Assembly: GCA_913055915.1 (NCBI GenBank)
Contig: CAJXKL010000013.1
Span: 1 to 56,184 of the forward strand
Source of the DNA: an uncultured Candidatus Nemicrothrix sp.
Lineage (GTDB): Bacteria > Actinomycetota > Acidimicrobiia > Acidimicrobiales > MedAcidi-G1
Length of the DNA stretch: 56,184 nt
Direction: 5' to 3'
The position numbers and the translations under genes were made by a program. Under the pieces are notes generated by a model. That model ran no database searches, was not told the origin of the DNA, and saw only the letters and a list, made by a program, of their open reading frames with translations. Shown one piece after another: positions 1 through 7,799 of this stretch (positions within the stretch are counted from its first letter, which is position 1; each line of letters starts with the position of its first letter).

Positions 1-159
1 GTGATCTCCTGGGCGGGTCCCTGGCCGGTCGATGAGCGGTGGTGGGACCCGCTCCGTCGCAGCCACAGGGTCAGCCTGCAGGTGGTGTCCGACGACGGCC
101 TGGCCCGCCTCCTGGTTCTGGAGGGAGGCTCTTGGCGGATAGCGGCGACCTACGACTGA
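1..159 (+). CDS. imuB: ImuB-type Y-family DNA polymerase homologue, C-terminal end only
   Basis: Reading frame 1 is open from the window edge to a TGA at 157-159 and gives the last 52 residues of a longer protein. The peptide has the Trp-rich ending typical of actinobacterial ImuB (GPWPVDERWWDP near the start, then LLVLEGGSWRIAATYD at the end). ImuB is a catalytically inactive Y-family polymerase homologue that links the beta clamp, ImuA' and DnaE2 in the damage-induced mutasome. The rest of the gene lies to the left of the window. Its usual partner dnaE2 is on the same strand but 44 kb away. The assignment rests on family recognition of a short tail. Confidence 0.8.
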   Translation: MISWAGPWPVDERWWDPLRRSHRVSLQVVSDDGLARLLVLEGGSWRIAATYD

Positions 160-216
160 TTGCCAACCCTCCGGACCCGCTAGCGTGCCCGGACACCACG
201 GAGATGGGAGACGAGG

Positions 217-720
217 GTGGCCGGACGCGAGGAGATGGACTGGCCCCGGTACGGGGTGGCCGTGCGGGAGTTGGCGCATCTGGTTGCCGATGACGGTTAC
301 CGGCCCGACATGATCCTGTCGATCGCCCGGGGCGGCTTGTTCGTGGCCGGGTCCCTCGGATACGCCCTGGCGGTCAAGAACCTCTACGTGATGAACATCG
401 AGTACTACACGGGGGTCGACGAGAGGCTCGACATCCCGGTCGTGTTGCCCCCGTATGTCGACTGGGTCGACCTGGGTGATGCAAAGATCCTGATCACCGA
501 CGACGTGGCCGACACGGGTCACACCCTGAACCTGGTGCGGGAGACTGCGCTGGCAAAGGTCGGCGAGGTTCGCTCGGCAGTCCTCTACCAAAAGCCCCAG
601 TCAGTGGTGGACTGCGAGTACGTGTGGTGTCACACCGACAAGTGGATCAACTTCCCCTGGTCGACTGAGCCGCCGGTGGTCTCGGTCGAGGATGCGGCCC
701 ATCAGGTTCTCGACGCTTGA
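217..720 (+). CDS. phosphoribosyltransferase (purine/xanthine PRT-like)
   Basis: This 167-residue type I phosphoribosyltransferase would couple a nucleobase to PRPP in the cytoplasm. The PRPP-binding loop is clear at residues 91-104 (ILITDDVADTGHTL), and an RGG segment near residues 38-40 fits the upstream PPi loop. I chose the GTG at 217 because GGGAG lies 6 nt before it; the in-frame ATG at 235 has no usable spacing. A TAGCGT hexamer at 181-186 could be its -10. It sits between imuB and the nitrogen-heterocycle island, so purine-base salvage is a reasonable guess, but the base specificity cannot be read from the sequence. It converges on the amidase, with 10 nt between stops. Confidence 0.8.
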   Translation: MAGREEMDWPRYGVAVRELAHLVADDGYRPDMILSIARGGLFVAGSLGYALAVKNLYVMNIEYYTGVDERLDIPVVLPPYVDWVDLGDAKILITDDVADTGHTLNLVRETALAKVGEVRSAVLYQKPQSVVDCEYVWCHTDKWINFPWSTEPPVVSVEDAAHQVLDA

Positions 721-730
721 GGATTGGCGA

Positions 731-2185
731 TCAGGCGTGGATCGGAGATCTCTCTCTTGACCACCGTGCCTCGGCCTCCAACTGTGATCCGACGGAGATG
801 AGGATGTCCTCGCGGCCATAGCCAGCCACCAACTGGGTGCCAACGGGTAGGCCCTCCGACGAGCCCATCGGCAGTGAGATGGCTGGCTGGCCGGTCGTGT
901 TGAATGGTGAGGTGAAGGTGGCGTAAGGCAAGGACCGGTGTGACGCGCGTAGTGGATCCTCGTGGGTGGGGGTCAACTCTCCAATCTTGGGCGGTGGTTG
1001 GGCCGTTGTGGGGGTGACAAGTAGGTCGAAGCCCTCCTCCCACCAGGTGGCCATGTTCCTCCGAAAGGTGGCCATGACCGACTGTGCCTTCGCGTAGTCA
1101 GTTGCCGATTGGTCTGTCCCCAGTTGAGCCAGCAGCCAAGTTCCCGGTTCAACGTCTTCCTCGGTGATGGATCGCCCCAGGCGATCGCCGAGGAGTTCGA
1201 GGCTCAGCACCGCGTTGACCGCCCAGTTCACGTTGAATGCCCAACCGAGTTCCTCAAGGCCGTCAAGGGCCGCTGGGTAGGAGTCGATCAGGTCGTGGCC
1301 CAAGGCCTCAAGGAGGTCAGCACTCCTGCGGGCTGATTCCGCGCAGTCGGGATGGACTCCTGTCCGTAGACTCTCGGTGAGCAAGCCGACCCGGAGGCGG
1401 CCCGGGTCTTCACCCACCCTGTCCGCATAGGGGCGACCATGGTCAGGGGCCACCACGCCATCACCCAGAAACGGGATCGCCGTGACGTCCAGGATCCCGG
1501 CACAGTCTCGCATCGTGTTACACACCACGTGTTGAACCGACACGCCCCATTCGTCCTTGAGAGGTCCCATCGAGATTCTTCCTCGTGATGGCTTGAGGCC
1601 CACCAGGCCACACATGGCTGCAGGGATACGGATGGAACCACCCCCGTCGCTTGCATTGGCAGCGGGAACCATGCCCGACGCCACGGCAGCAGCCGATCCC
1701 CCCGAGGAGCCACCCGTACCGAAGTCGGTGTTCCATGGATTCCGGCTGGGCCCGTAAGCGGCTGGTTCAGTCGTAGCCACCAAGCCAAGCTCGGGAGTGT
1801 TGGTGCGCCCCACGATTATGAAGCCGGCCTCCTTGTAGCGGATCACCAAGTTGTTGTCGCGGCTGGCGACCAGCCCAGCATCCCGGAGACCCTTCATCCC
1901 CGCGTGGTGGGGCTGGCCCGCCTCCTCAGCCCACAGGTCCTTGATCAACATCGGTACCCCCCTGAACGGCCCGTCGGGCAGGTCGGGGGAGTCAGCCACC
2001 TCAAGGGCCTGTTCGAATTGCCGGTGGATGACCGCGTTGAGTTGCCCGTCGAGGGCTTCGATCCGGTCAATGGCACCCTGCACCGCCTCTACAGGTGACA
2101 TCTCGCCTACACGGATCGCCTCGGCGAGGCCCACCGCATCGGGCAGGGTGGTCCTGTGGTTGCCGTTAGCCGTATCTTCGACCAT
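731..2185 (-). CDS. amidase signature family hydrolase
   Basis: A 484-residue amidase-signature enzyme that hydrolyses a C-N amide bond. It shows the Ser-Ser-Lys layout of the family: a Lys in PMLIKDL (about residue 82), the Gly/Ser-rich signature GTGGSSGGSAAAVASG around residues 160-175, and the nucleophilic Ser in DGGGSIRIPA. Length is normal for the family, which includes GatA-type, AtzF-type allophanate hydrolase and 6-aminohexanoate-type members. No allophanate C-terminal domain is present. It has its own promoter: TACCAT lies exactly 8 nt before the ATG, suggesting a leaderless mRNA. The substrate is unknown; in this context release of ammonia from an amide or carbamoyl product is plausible. 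Confidence 0.88.
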   Translation of the reverse strand: MVEDTANGNHRTTLPDAVGLAEAIRVGEMSPVEAVQGAIDRIEALDGQLNAVIHRQFEQALEVADSPDLPDGPFRGVPMLIKDLWAEEAGQPHHAGMKGLRDAGLVASRDNNLVIRYKEAGFIIVGRTNTPELGLVATTEPAAYGPSRNPWNTDFGTGGSSGGSAAAVASGMVPAANASDGGGSIRIPAAMCGLVGLKPSRGRISMGPLKDEWGVSVQHVVCNTMRDCAGILDVTAIPFLGDGVVAPDHGRPYADRVGEDPGRLRVGLLTESLRTGVHPDCAESARRSADLLEALGHDLIDSYPAALDGLEELGWAFNVNWAVNAVLSLELLGDRLGRSITEEDVEPGTWLLAQLGTDQSATDYAKAQSVMATFRRNMATWWEEGFDLLVTPTTAQPPPKIGELTPTHEDPLRASHRSLPYATFTSPFNTTGQPAISLPMGSSEGLPVGTQLVAGYGREDILISVGSQLEAEARWSRERSPIHA

Positions 2186-2191
2186 GGGAAA

Positions 2192-2236
2192 TGATGGTAG
2201 TCACGGTTGGTTGCACTCCTACCAGTCCTACCATCA
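2192..2236. promoter_or_regulatory. mirrored divergent leaderless promoters (amidase / thrC remnant)
   Basis: An 8-bp inverted repeat, TGATGGTA at 2192-2199 and TACCATCA at 2229-2236, provides a TACCAT hexamer on each strand. On the minus strand TACCAT ends 8 nt before the amidase ATG (2185); on the plus strand it ends 8 nt before the ATG at 2243. The same 8-nt geometry recurs at several other starts in the window, so these read as two back-to-back -10 elements for leaderless genes. No convincing -35 is seen. Confidence 0.55.
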
Positions 2237-2242
2237 GCCTCC

Positions 2243-2417
2243 ATGAGCAATGTCACAGACTTCTCCAACATCACTGAAGACCGACCAAGTTTCGTTACCC
2301 ACCTGGAGTGCTCGGTTGGAGGACTGTTTCTTGATCAACATCATCTCGCCTGCCCTCGAAGCCAGTCGGGAACTGTTGAGCGACGTGGCTCAAATGATCC
2401 GCCCGAAGGCGGCTTGA
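2243..2417 (+). pseudogene. decayed N-terminus of threonine synthase plus unrelated tail
   Basis: From the ATG at 2243 the frame reads MSNVTDFSNITEDRPSFVTH then LECSVGG, which matches the start of threonine synthase (consensus ...THLECS.tG...). After about 27 residues the match stops. The next convincing peptide, ending ALEASRELLSDVAQMIRPKA, lies in the +1 frame from about 2313 and stops at 2415-2417. This looks like a gene mostly deleted, with the 5' end and another 3' end joined. The promoter-like TACCAT 8 nt upstream is intact. The 299 bases between the amidase and the regulator hold nothing else I can identify. Confidence 0.5.
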
Positions 2418-2484
2418 GCATTCCCCTAGGGATCTGATCGACTTCCCTCGGTCCGGTTGGGAGCCTGCCTCCCGATTGCGTCGC

Positions 2485-2850
2485 TCACGTAGCGTCAGCC
2501 CTCTCAAGGTAGTTGTAGACGGTGAAACGGCTCACGCCCAGGGCATCGGCCACGTCTTCGACGGATCTTCGGAGGGTGAAGGCCCCCCATTCGTTCAGGA
2601 GGGTCACAGCGGCCTGCTTCTGGGTGCGGTCCATGTCCCTGCGGCTGACCCCGAGGTCGGTTTCTGCGGCGGTTATCAGGACGTCGAGGGCGTTGTGCAG
2701 GTCAGGCCTGCGCAGGCCACCAACCACCTCGTTCTCCCAGACCAGCGACAGGTCGGCATCGGTGAGCTGGTCGGGTCCGAGCAGTTGTGCACCTAGAGCC
2801 TCAGCGACCGGGGCCATGGCTGCAAGGAGGGGATGTACCGGACTTGACAC
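2485..2850 (-). CDS. short helix-turn-helix regulator (DauR/YheO C-terminal HTH type)
   Basis: A 121-residue protein whose C-terminal third (SVEDVADALGVSRFTVYNYL) is the HTH found at the end of DauR/YheO-type regulators. Those normally carry an N-terminal PAS-like sensor domain of about 110 residues; here only about 60 residues precede the HTH, so the sensor is reduced or absent. It starts at a GTG with TAACGT 6 nt upstream, consistent with a leaderless mRNA. It is divergent from the Mo-hydroxylase operon across a 68-nt gap and is the obvious candidate local regulator. Its ligand is unknown. Confidence 0.72.
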   Translation of the reverse strand: MSSPVHPLLAAMAPVAEALGAQLLGPDQLTDADLSLVWENEVVGGLRRPDLHNALDVLITAAETDLGVSRRDMDRTQKQAAVTLLNEWGAFTLRRSVEDVADALGVSRFTVYNYLERADAT

Positions 2851-2918
2851 ACAGCCACGTTAGCCCGAGCTATGACGTTGACAAAATGTTGAACGGACGA
2901 CAGCATGGCGGAGTGCCG
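2851..2918. promoter_or_regulatory. divergent control region for regulator and Mo-hydroxylase operon
   Basis: This gap carries TAACGT (minus strand, 2862-2857) for the regulator. For the operon it holds TATGAC at 2871-2876 and TTGACA at 2878-2883. GTTGA occurs as a direct repeat at 2877-2881 and 2888-2892, 11 bp apart (one helical turn), a possible operator. GGAG at 2910-2913 sits 5 nt before the GTG at 2919. Confidence 0.4.
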
Positions 2919-3770
2919 GTGACCATTGCTACCTCCCTCGAAGATGCCTGCGCTGCCCTGGCCGCAGAACCCAACTCGGTCATCGTTGCCGGCGGAACCG
3001 ACCTCATGGTCGAGGTCAACCGGGGCAGTCGATGCGTCGAAAACGTGGTCGCCCTCGACCGGATTCCCGAACTCGCCGACTGGCATCTCACAGGAGACGA
3101 ATTGCGATTCGGCGCCGGTGTCACCTTTGCCGAGATCTGTGAACCTGAGATTGCGGCGCTGGTGCCGGCGTTGGCCCAGGCCGCCCGCACCGTCGGCTCC
3201 CCACAGATCCGCAACGCCGCAACCCTCGGTGGAAACATCGCAACCGCCTCGCCCGCCGGTGACAGCATTCCCGTGCTGGCCGCCCTCGACGCCGTGCTGG
3301 AACTGCGTTCGACCGAAGCCATCCGCGAGGTGCCCGTCACCGAGTTCATCACCGGTGTCAAGGCGACCTGCCTGATGCCCGGAGAGTTGATCGAGGCCGT
3401 GAGGGTTCCGGTACTCGACGGCCCCCAGGAGTTCTGCAAGGTCGGCACGCGCAACGCAATGGTCATCTCGGTTGCGTCCCTGGCCCTGCTTGTGGACCGC
3501 AGCGCCCGCAGGATCAGGGTGGCCCTGGGGTCGGTTTCGCCGATTCCTCTGCGTGCCTCGGAAGCCGAGGACCATGCGAGCGGCCACCTCGACTGGGACA
3601 GCGGCGTACAGCCCGGGCCGGAAGTAGTCAGGGAATTCGCTGAACTGGTTGCCGGTTCCGCCAACCCGATCGACGACCATCGTGGCTCAGCCGCCTACCG
3701 TCGCCATGCCGTTCGGGTCCTCGCCGAACGATCCCTCACGAGGGTCCTGAACCGGGTGTCGTCGCCATGA
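2919..3770 (+). CDS. molybdenum hydroxylase FAD-binding (medium, CoxM/XdhB-type) subunit
   Basis: A 283-residue FAD subunit of a xanthine dehydrogenase/CO dehydrogenase-family enzyme; it passes electrons from the Fe-S subunit to NAD+ or another acceptor. Both flavin motifs are present: AGGTDLMVEVN near the N-terminus and RNAATLGGNIATASPAGDSI around residues 97-116. I chose GTG 2919 for its GGAG at a 5-nt distance and because homologues begin just before this point; ATG 2886 and GTG 2913 are in-frame alternatives. It overlaps the next gene by 4 nt (ATGA) and heads a seven-gene overlapping chain. Together with the next two genes it forms a complete three-subunit enzyme. Confidence 0.88.
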   Translation: MTIATSLEDACAALAAEPNSVIVAGGTDLMVEVNRGSRCVENVVALDRIPELADWHLTGDELRFGAGVTFAEICEPEIAALVPALAQAARTVGSPQIRNAATLGGNIATASPAGDSIPVLAALDAVLELRSTEAIREVPVTEFITGVKATCLMPGELIEAVRVPVLDGPQEFCKVGTRNAMVISVASLALLVDRSARRIRVALGSVSPIPLRASEAEDHASGHLDWDSGVQPGPEVVREFAELVAGSANPIDDHRGSAAYRRHAVRVLAERSLTRVLNRVSSP

Positions 3771-4249
3771 GCACGGACCCGTTCATTCTGGAGGTGAACG
3801 GCCAGAGCCATGAGGTTGCCGATGCCCACCCCGGAGAGAGCCTCCTACGGGTGCTGCGCGAGCGGCTCAGGCTGCCGGGGTCCAAGAACGCCTGTGAGGA
3901 GGGCGAGTGCGGATCCTGCACGGTCCTCCTCGACGGACAGACGGTGTGTTCCTGCCTGGTGCTGGCCTCCACGGCTGTGGGCAGGCAGATCACGACCATC
4001 GAGGGGCTCTCCGGAGACGGGGGTCTCAGCCACGTGCAGCAGGCGTTCGTCGACGCCGGAGCGGTGCAGTGCGGTTTCTGCACCCCGGGTCTCATCGTGT
4101 CCATCGGATCCCTGCTGGAGTCGGATCCTGATCCGAGTGAGCTGGCTGTGCGGGAGGCCATCAGCGGAAACCTCTGTCGATGTACGGGCTACGGCCGGGT
4201 GGTCGAAGCCGTTCATCTGGCCGCCACCCGTGGGGGAGGGTCGAAATGA
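3767..4249 (+). CDS. molybdenum hydroxylase [2Fe-2S] small subunit
   Basis: A 160-residue two-domain ferredoxin-like subunit that relays electrons from the Mo centre to FAD. All eight cluster ligands are present: C43, C48, C51 and C63 (CEEGECGSC...CSC) for the plant-type cluster, and C102, C105, C137 and C139 (QCGFC...LCRC) for the helical-domain cluster. Length is normal for CoxS/XdhC-type subunits. It is translationally coupled on both sides by 4-nt overlaps. It is a useful intact control for the Fe-S-less homologue at 19387-22308. Confidence 0.93.
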   Translation: MSTDPFILEVNGQSHEVADAHPGESLLRVLRERLRLPGSKNACEEGECGSCTVLLDGQTVCSCLVLASTAVGRQITTIEGLSGDGGLSHVQQAFVDAGAVQCGFCTPGLIVSIGSLLESDPDPSELAVREAISGNLCRCTGYGRVVEAVHLAATRGGGSK

Positions 4250-6522
4250 CCGACCTGGCCACCTCGGAGCGAACCGTCGCCCCACGCATCGGTGAGAATG
4301 CCCCCAGGCCCGATGGCGTACCCAAGGTGGTGGGAGCCTTCGCCTTCTCCTCGGACCTCCACCACGACCGGATGCTCTGGGGTGGCACGCTCCGCTCCAC
4401 GCACTCGTCGGCAAGGATCAGGTCGGTGGACGTATCCACCGCAGTGGCCGTCACCGGTGTGCACGCCGTCTTGGTCAGCGACGACGTGCCCGGCCAGAAG
4501 GTCTTTGGACTCGAATATCGGGACCAGCCCGTACTGGCCGGTGACGTCGTCCGTTACGAGGGTGAGCCAGTCGCCATCGTGGCGGCCGACCATCCCGAAG
4601 CCGTCCGGATGGCACTTGAGGCGATCGTTGTCGACTACGAGGTACTGGTTCCCGTCGTCGACCCGATGACGGTTGAAGAGGCCGAACCGGTCCATCCCGA
4701 CGGCAACCTCGTTAGACGCATCCACCTGCGTCACGGCAACCAAGATGTTGTCGGAGACGTGCAGGTGGAGGGCACTTACGAGGTTGCGATGCAGGACCAG
4801 GCCTTCCTGGGCCCTGAGTCAGGCATGGCGGTGCCGGCCGACGATGGAAGCATCGATCTGTATGTGGCAACCCAGTGGTTGCACTCGGACAGGGATCAGG
4901 TTGCCGATTGCATGGGCCTTGACCCCGAGAAGGTGAGGCTCACCCTCGCAGGGGTGGGTGGGGCATTCGGAGCCAGGGAGGACCTCAGCCTCCACGTCCA
5001 CCTCTGCATGCTGGCGCGACACACCGGCAGGCCGGTGAAGATGGTCTACTCACGCGAGGAGTCCTTCCACGGCCACGTGCACAGACACCCGGCGCAGATG
5101 TGGTACCGCCATCATGCAGACAGAGACGGCACCTTGGTCCGGGTCGAAGCCCACCTGATCTTGGACGGTGGTGCCTACGCCTCGTCGAGCAGCGCCGTAA
5201 TCGCCAACGCCACCTGCTTTGCTGCAGGCCCCTACCGGGTGCCGAGTGCTGAAATAGACGGCGCGGTTGTGCGGACCAACAACCCTCCGTGTGGGGCGAT
5301 GCGTGGCTTCGGAGCCGTCCAGGTCTGCTTCGCCCACGAGGCCCAGATGGACCGCCTGGCCGGTGCGCTGGGGATGGATCCGGTTGCGCTACGCCTACAA
5401 AACGCCCTGGTTCCCGGCGATGAACTCCTCACAGGCCAGACCATCAAGGGAACTGCACCCGTCGCCGAGGTCATCAGGACCTGCGCCGACCATCCGCCGG
5501 GTGCCTCAATGGCCGTCGATCCGCTGGAACTTCCGGGCGGTGCCGGTCGAACGGCCGATCCGGAGCACGTGGTTCGGGGAGAGGCCTTTGCCCTCGGTTT
5601 CAAGAACCTGTTGTTCTCAGAGGGCTTTGACGATTTCAGCGAGGCCTCTTGCCGGTTGGCAGGCGGGGTGGCCACCATCACCAGCGCCTGCGCCGAGGTC
5701 GGCCAGGGGTTCGTGACGCTCGCCCAGCAAATTGCGCGTGAGGTCCTCGGAGTTGACGAGGTCGTGCTGCTACCGGCCTCCACTGCTGGCATCGGGTCCG
5801 CCGGCTCCACATCAGCCAGCCGCCAGACCTGGATGTCGGGTGGTGCGATCCAGGAGGCCTGTGGGCAGGTACGGGCCCAGTTGCTTGAACACCTGGCTGC
5901 CGAGCACGGTGTCGATGCCGACGACCTGGTCATCGCCGACGGAAGGGTCGTCTCCATGGCAGGTGGCTTCGAGGTCGACCTGGCCAAGGCCACAACCGAA
6001 CCCATCGAGGCGTCGGTGGTGTTTCGGCACGTACCCACGCTGCCCCTCGACGAGAACGGCCAGGGGAACGCACATGTCTCGTTCGCCTTCTCAGCCCACC
6101 GCGCCATCGTCGACGTCGACGTGGAGTTGGGGCTCGTCAAGGTGGTGGAACTGACCACCTCCCAGGACGTGGGCCGGGTGCTCAACCCCCTTCAGACGGT
6201 CGGCCAACTCGAGGGCGGTGCAGCCCAGGGTGTCGGCCTGGCGGTGATGGAGGAGGTTCTGGTCCAGGAGGGTCGAATCCGCAACCCCTCCTTCACCGAC
6301 TACCTGGTTCCGACGGCACTGGATATGCCCCCCGTGGAGATTGCAGCCCTGATCGAGCAGGCCGAACCGGGCGCGCCCTTTGGAGCCAAGGGAATTGGGG
6401 AGGCACCCTCCATTTCGTCCACGGCTGCCGTGGCGGCCGCCATCCGCAATGCCACCGGCCTGGACCTGCCGAGGGTGCCTGTAAGGCCAACCGACATCGT
6501 GTTCCCGGGAGGTACAGCATGA
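4246..6522 (+). CDS. molybdenum hydroxylase large (molybdopterin-binding) subunit
   Basis: A 758-residue Mo-cofactor subunit of the xanthine oxidase family. The ATG at 4246 overlaps the previous stop (ATGA), so I reject the longer frame from 4180. Visible cofactor motifs are VGGAFGARED, NPPCGAMRGFGAVQ, EVGQGF and FGAKGIGE; the last supplies the presumed catalytic Glu (E719). With the two upstream genes it forms a separate-subunit hydroxylase that would oxidise a C-H next to a ring nitrogen. The substrate could be a purine, a pyrimidine or another heteroaromatic. It is coupled by ATGA to the M20 hydrolase downstream. Confidence 0.92.
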   Translation: MTDLATSERTVAPRIGENAPRPDGVPKVVGAFAFSSDLHHDRMLWGGTLRSTHSSARIRSVDVSTAVAVTGVHAVLVSDDVPGQKVFGLEYRDQPVLAGDVVRYEGEPVAIVAADHPEAVRMALEAIVVDYEVLVPVVDPMTVEEAEPVHPDGNLVRRIHLRHGNQDVVGDVQVEGTYEVAMQDQAFLGPESGMAVPADDGSIDLYVATQWLHSDRDQVADCMGLDPEKVRLTLAGVGGAFGAREDLSLHVHLCMLARHTGRPVKMVYSREESFHGHVHRHPAQMWYRHHADRDGTLVRVEAHLILDGGAYASSSSAVIANATCFAAGPYRVPSAEIDGAVVRTNNPPCGAMRGFGAVQVCFAHEAQMDRLAGALGMDPVALRLQNALVPGDELLTGQTIKGTAPVAEVIRTCADHPPGASMAVDPLELPGGAGRTADPEHVVRGEAFALGFKNLLFSEGFDDFSEASCRLAGGVATITSACAEVGQGFVTLAQQIAREVLGVDEVVLLPASTAGIGSAGSTSASRQTWMSGGAIQEACGQVRAQLLEHLAAEHGVDADDLVIADGRVVSMAGGFEVDLAKATTEPIEASVVFRHVPTLPLDENGQGNAHVSFAFSAHRAIVDVDVELGLVKVVELTTSQDVGRVLNPLQTVGQLEGGAAQGVGLAVMEEVLVQEGRIRNPSFTDYLVPTALDMPPVEIAALIEQAEPGAPFGAKGIGEAPSISSTAAVAAAIRNATGLDLPRVPVRPTDIVFPGGTA

Positions 6523-7799
6523 ACCATCCCCACGGGCACCTGCGCATTGACGGTGACCGCCTGATGAGACGACTCGCCGAACTGGCCACCATCGGTCCCA
6601 TCGACGGTGGAGGTTCCAGCAGGTTGGCCCTGACCGACGAGGACCGGGAGGGACGTGACCTCGTCACCACCTGGATGCGCGATCTGGGCCTTGACGTGCG
6701 CATCGACGGAATCGGCAACGTGGTGGCCACCCGCCCGGGTCGCATCGACGGTCCCGCTGTCATGACGGGCAGTCACATAGACACCGTGCGCTCCGGCGGA
6801 CGCTACGACGGGAACCTGGGGGTGCTGGCCGGACTCGAGGTGATCGAGACGCTCATCGATGCAGGTGTCGAGACCGAGCATCCGACTGCCGTGGCCTTCT
6901 TCACCGACGAAGAGGGTGCCAGGTACCCACCGGACATGCTCGGCAGCCTCGTCTATGTGGGTGGCCTCGGCCTTGAGGAGGCCCTCGACACCGAGGGAAT
7001 CGACGGGTCCGTCGTCGGAGATGAACTTGACCGCATCGGCTACCGGGGGCCCCACCCCTGCCCGGGCCCAGCCCCCCGTGCATTCGTGGAACTGCACATT
7101 GAGCAGGGCTCCGTACTCGAGGCAGGAGGCCACACGATCGGGGCCGTAACGGGAGTCCAGGGCATTTCGTGGACAGAGTTCACGATCACGGGCCAGGCCA
7201 ACCACGCCGGGACCACGCCCATGGATCTGCGCCATGACGCCGGCTGGGCGGCTGCAGCCATTGCAGTCCACGTGCGCGACATCGCCACCAGGATGGGAGG
7301 TCGCCAGGTCGCCACGGTCGGTCGGTTGGACCTTCAGCCAAACCTCGTGAACGTCGTTGCCGGCACGGCTGCCCTCACAGTCGACCTGCGCAACACCGAC
7401 GAGGCACTCCTGACAGAAGCAGAGGCTGACCTCGCCGCATTCGTGGATGGCATTGCCGAGGCCGAGGGCATCCAGATCGAGGCCCGCGGCCTCGCACGGT
7501 TCGAGCCGGTGGCGTTCAACGGATCTGTGGTCGACACCGTGGCCGGCACAGCGGAGAGCCTCGGTCATGCCGTGTCACGGATGCCCTCCGGAGCCGGCCA
7601 CGATGCCCAGATGATGGCCCGTGTCTGCCCCACGGGGATGGTGTTCGTGCCCAGCCGGGACGGCATCAGCCACAACCCCGCTGAGTACACCGATCCGGCG
7701 GACCTGGTCGCAGGGGCCAACGTCCTGCTCCATATCCTGCTGGCACTCGACAATGACGCCTTCGAAGAGGGCGCCCCTGAGGAGGGGGAGACCATATGA
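6519..7799 (+). CDS. M20-family amidohydrolase (allantoate/N-carbamoyl-L-amino acid hydrolase type)
   Basis: A 426-residue zinc hydrolase of the AllC/HyuC/beta-ureidopropionase group, which removes a carbamoyl or ureido group to give NH3 and CO2. Metal-site residues are visible: H86 in GSHIDTV, D97 in YDGNLG, the E131-E132 pair in TDEEGARY, and a later His in ELHIEQG. The dimerisation domain follows (GVQGISW...NHAGTTPMDLR). No allantoinase or hydantoinase gene lies nearby, so the ureido substrate must come from another ring-opening step. It is linked by 4-nt overlaps to the Mo subunit before it and the nitrilase-type gene after it. Confidence 0.9.
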   Translation: MNHPHGHLRIDGDRLMRRLAELATIGPIDGGGSSRLALTDEDREGRDLVTTWMRDLGLDVRIDGIGNVVATRPGRIDGPAVMTGSHIDTVRSGGRYDGNLGVLAGLEVIETLIDAGVETEHPTAVAFFTDEEGARYPPDMLGSLVYVGGLGLEEALDTEGIDGSVVGDELDRIGYRGPHPCPGPAPRAFVELHIEQGSVLEAGGHTIGAVTGVQGISWTEFTITGQANHAGTTPMDLRHDAGWAAAAIAVHVRDIATRMGGRQVATVGRLDLQPNLVNVVAGTAALTVDLRNTDEALLTEAEADLAAFVDGIAEAEGIQIEARGLARFEPVAFNGSVVDTVAGTAESLGHAVSRMPSGAGHDAQMMARVCPTGMVFVPSRDGISHNPAEYTDPADLVAGANVLLHILLALDNDAFEEGAPEEGETI

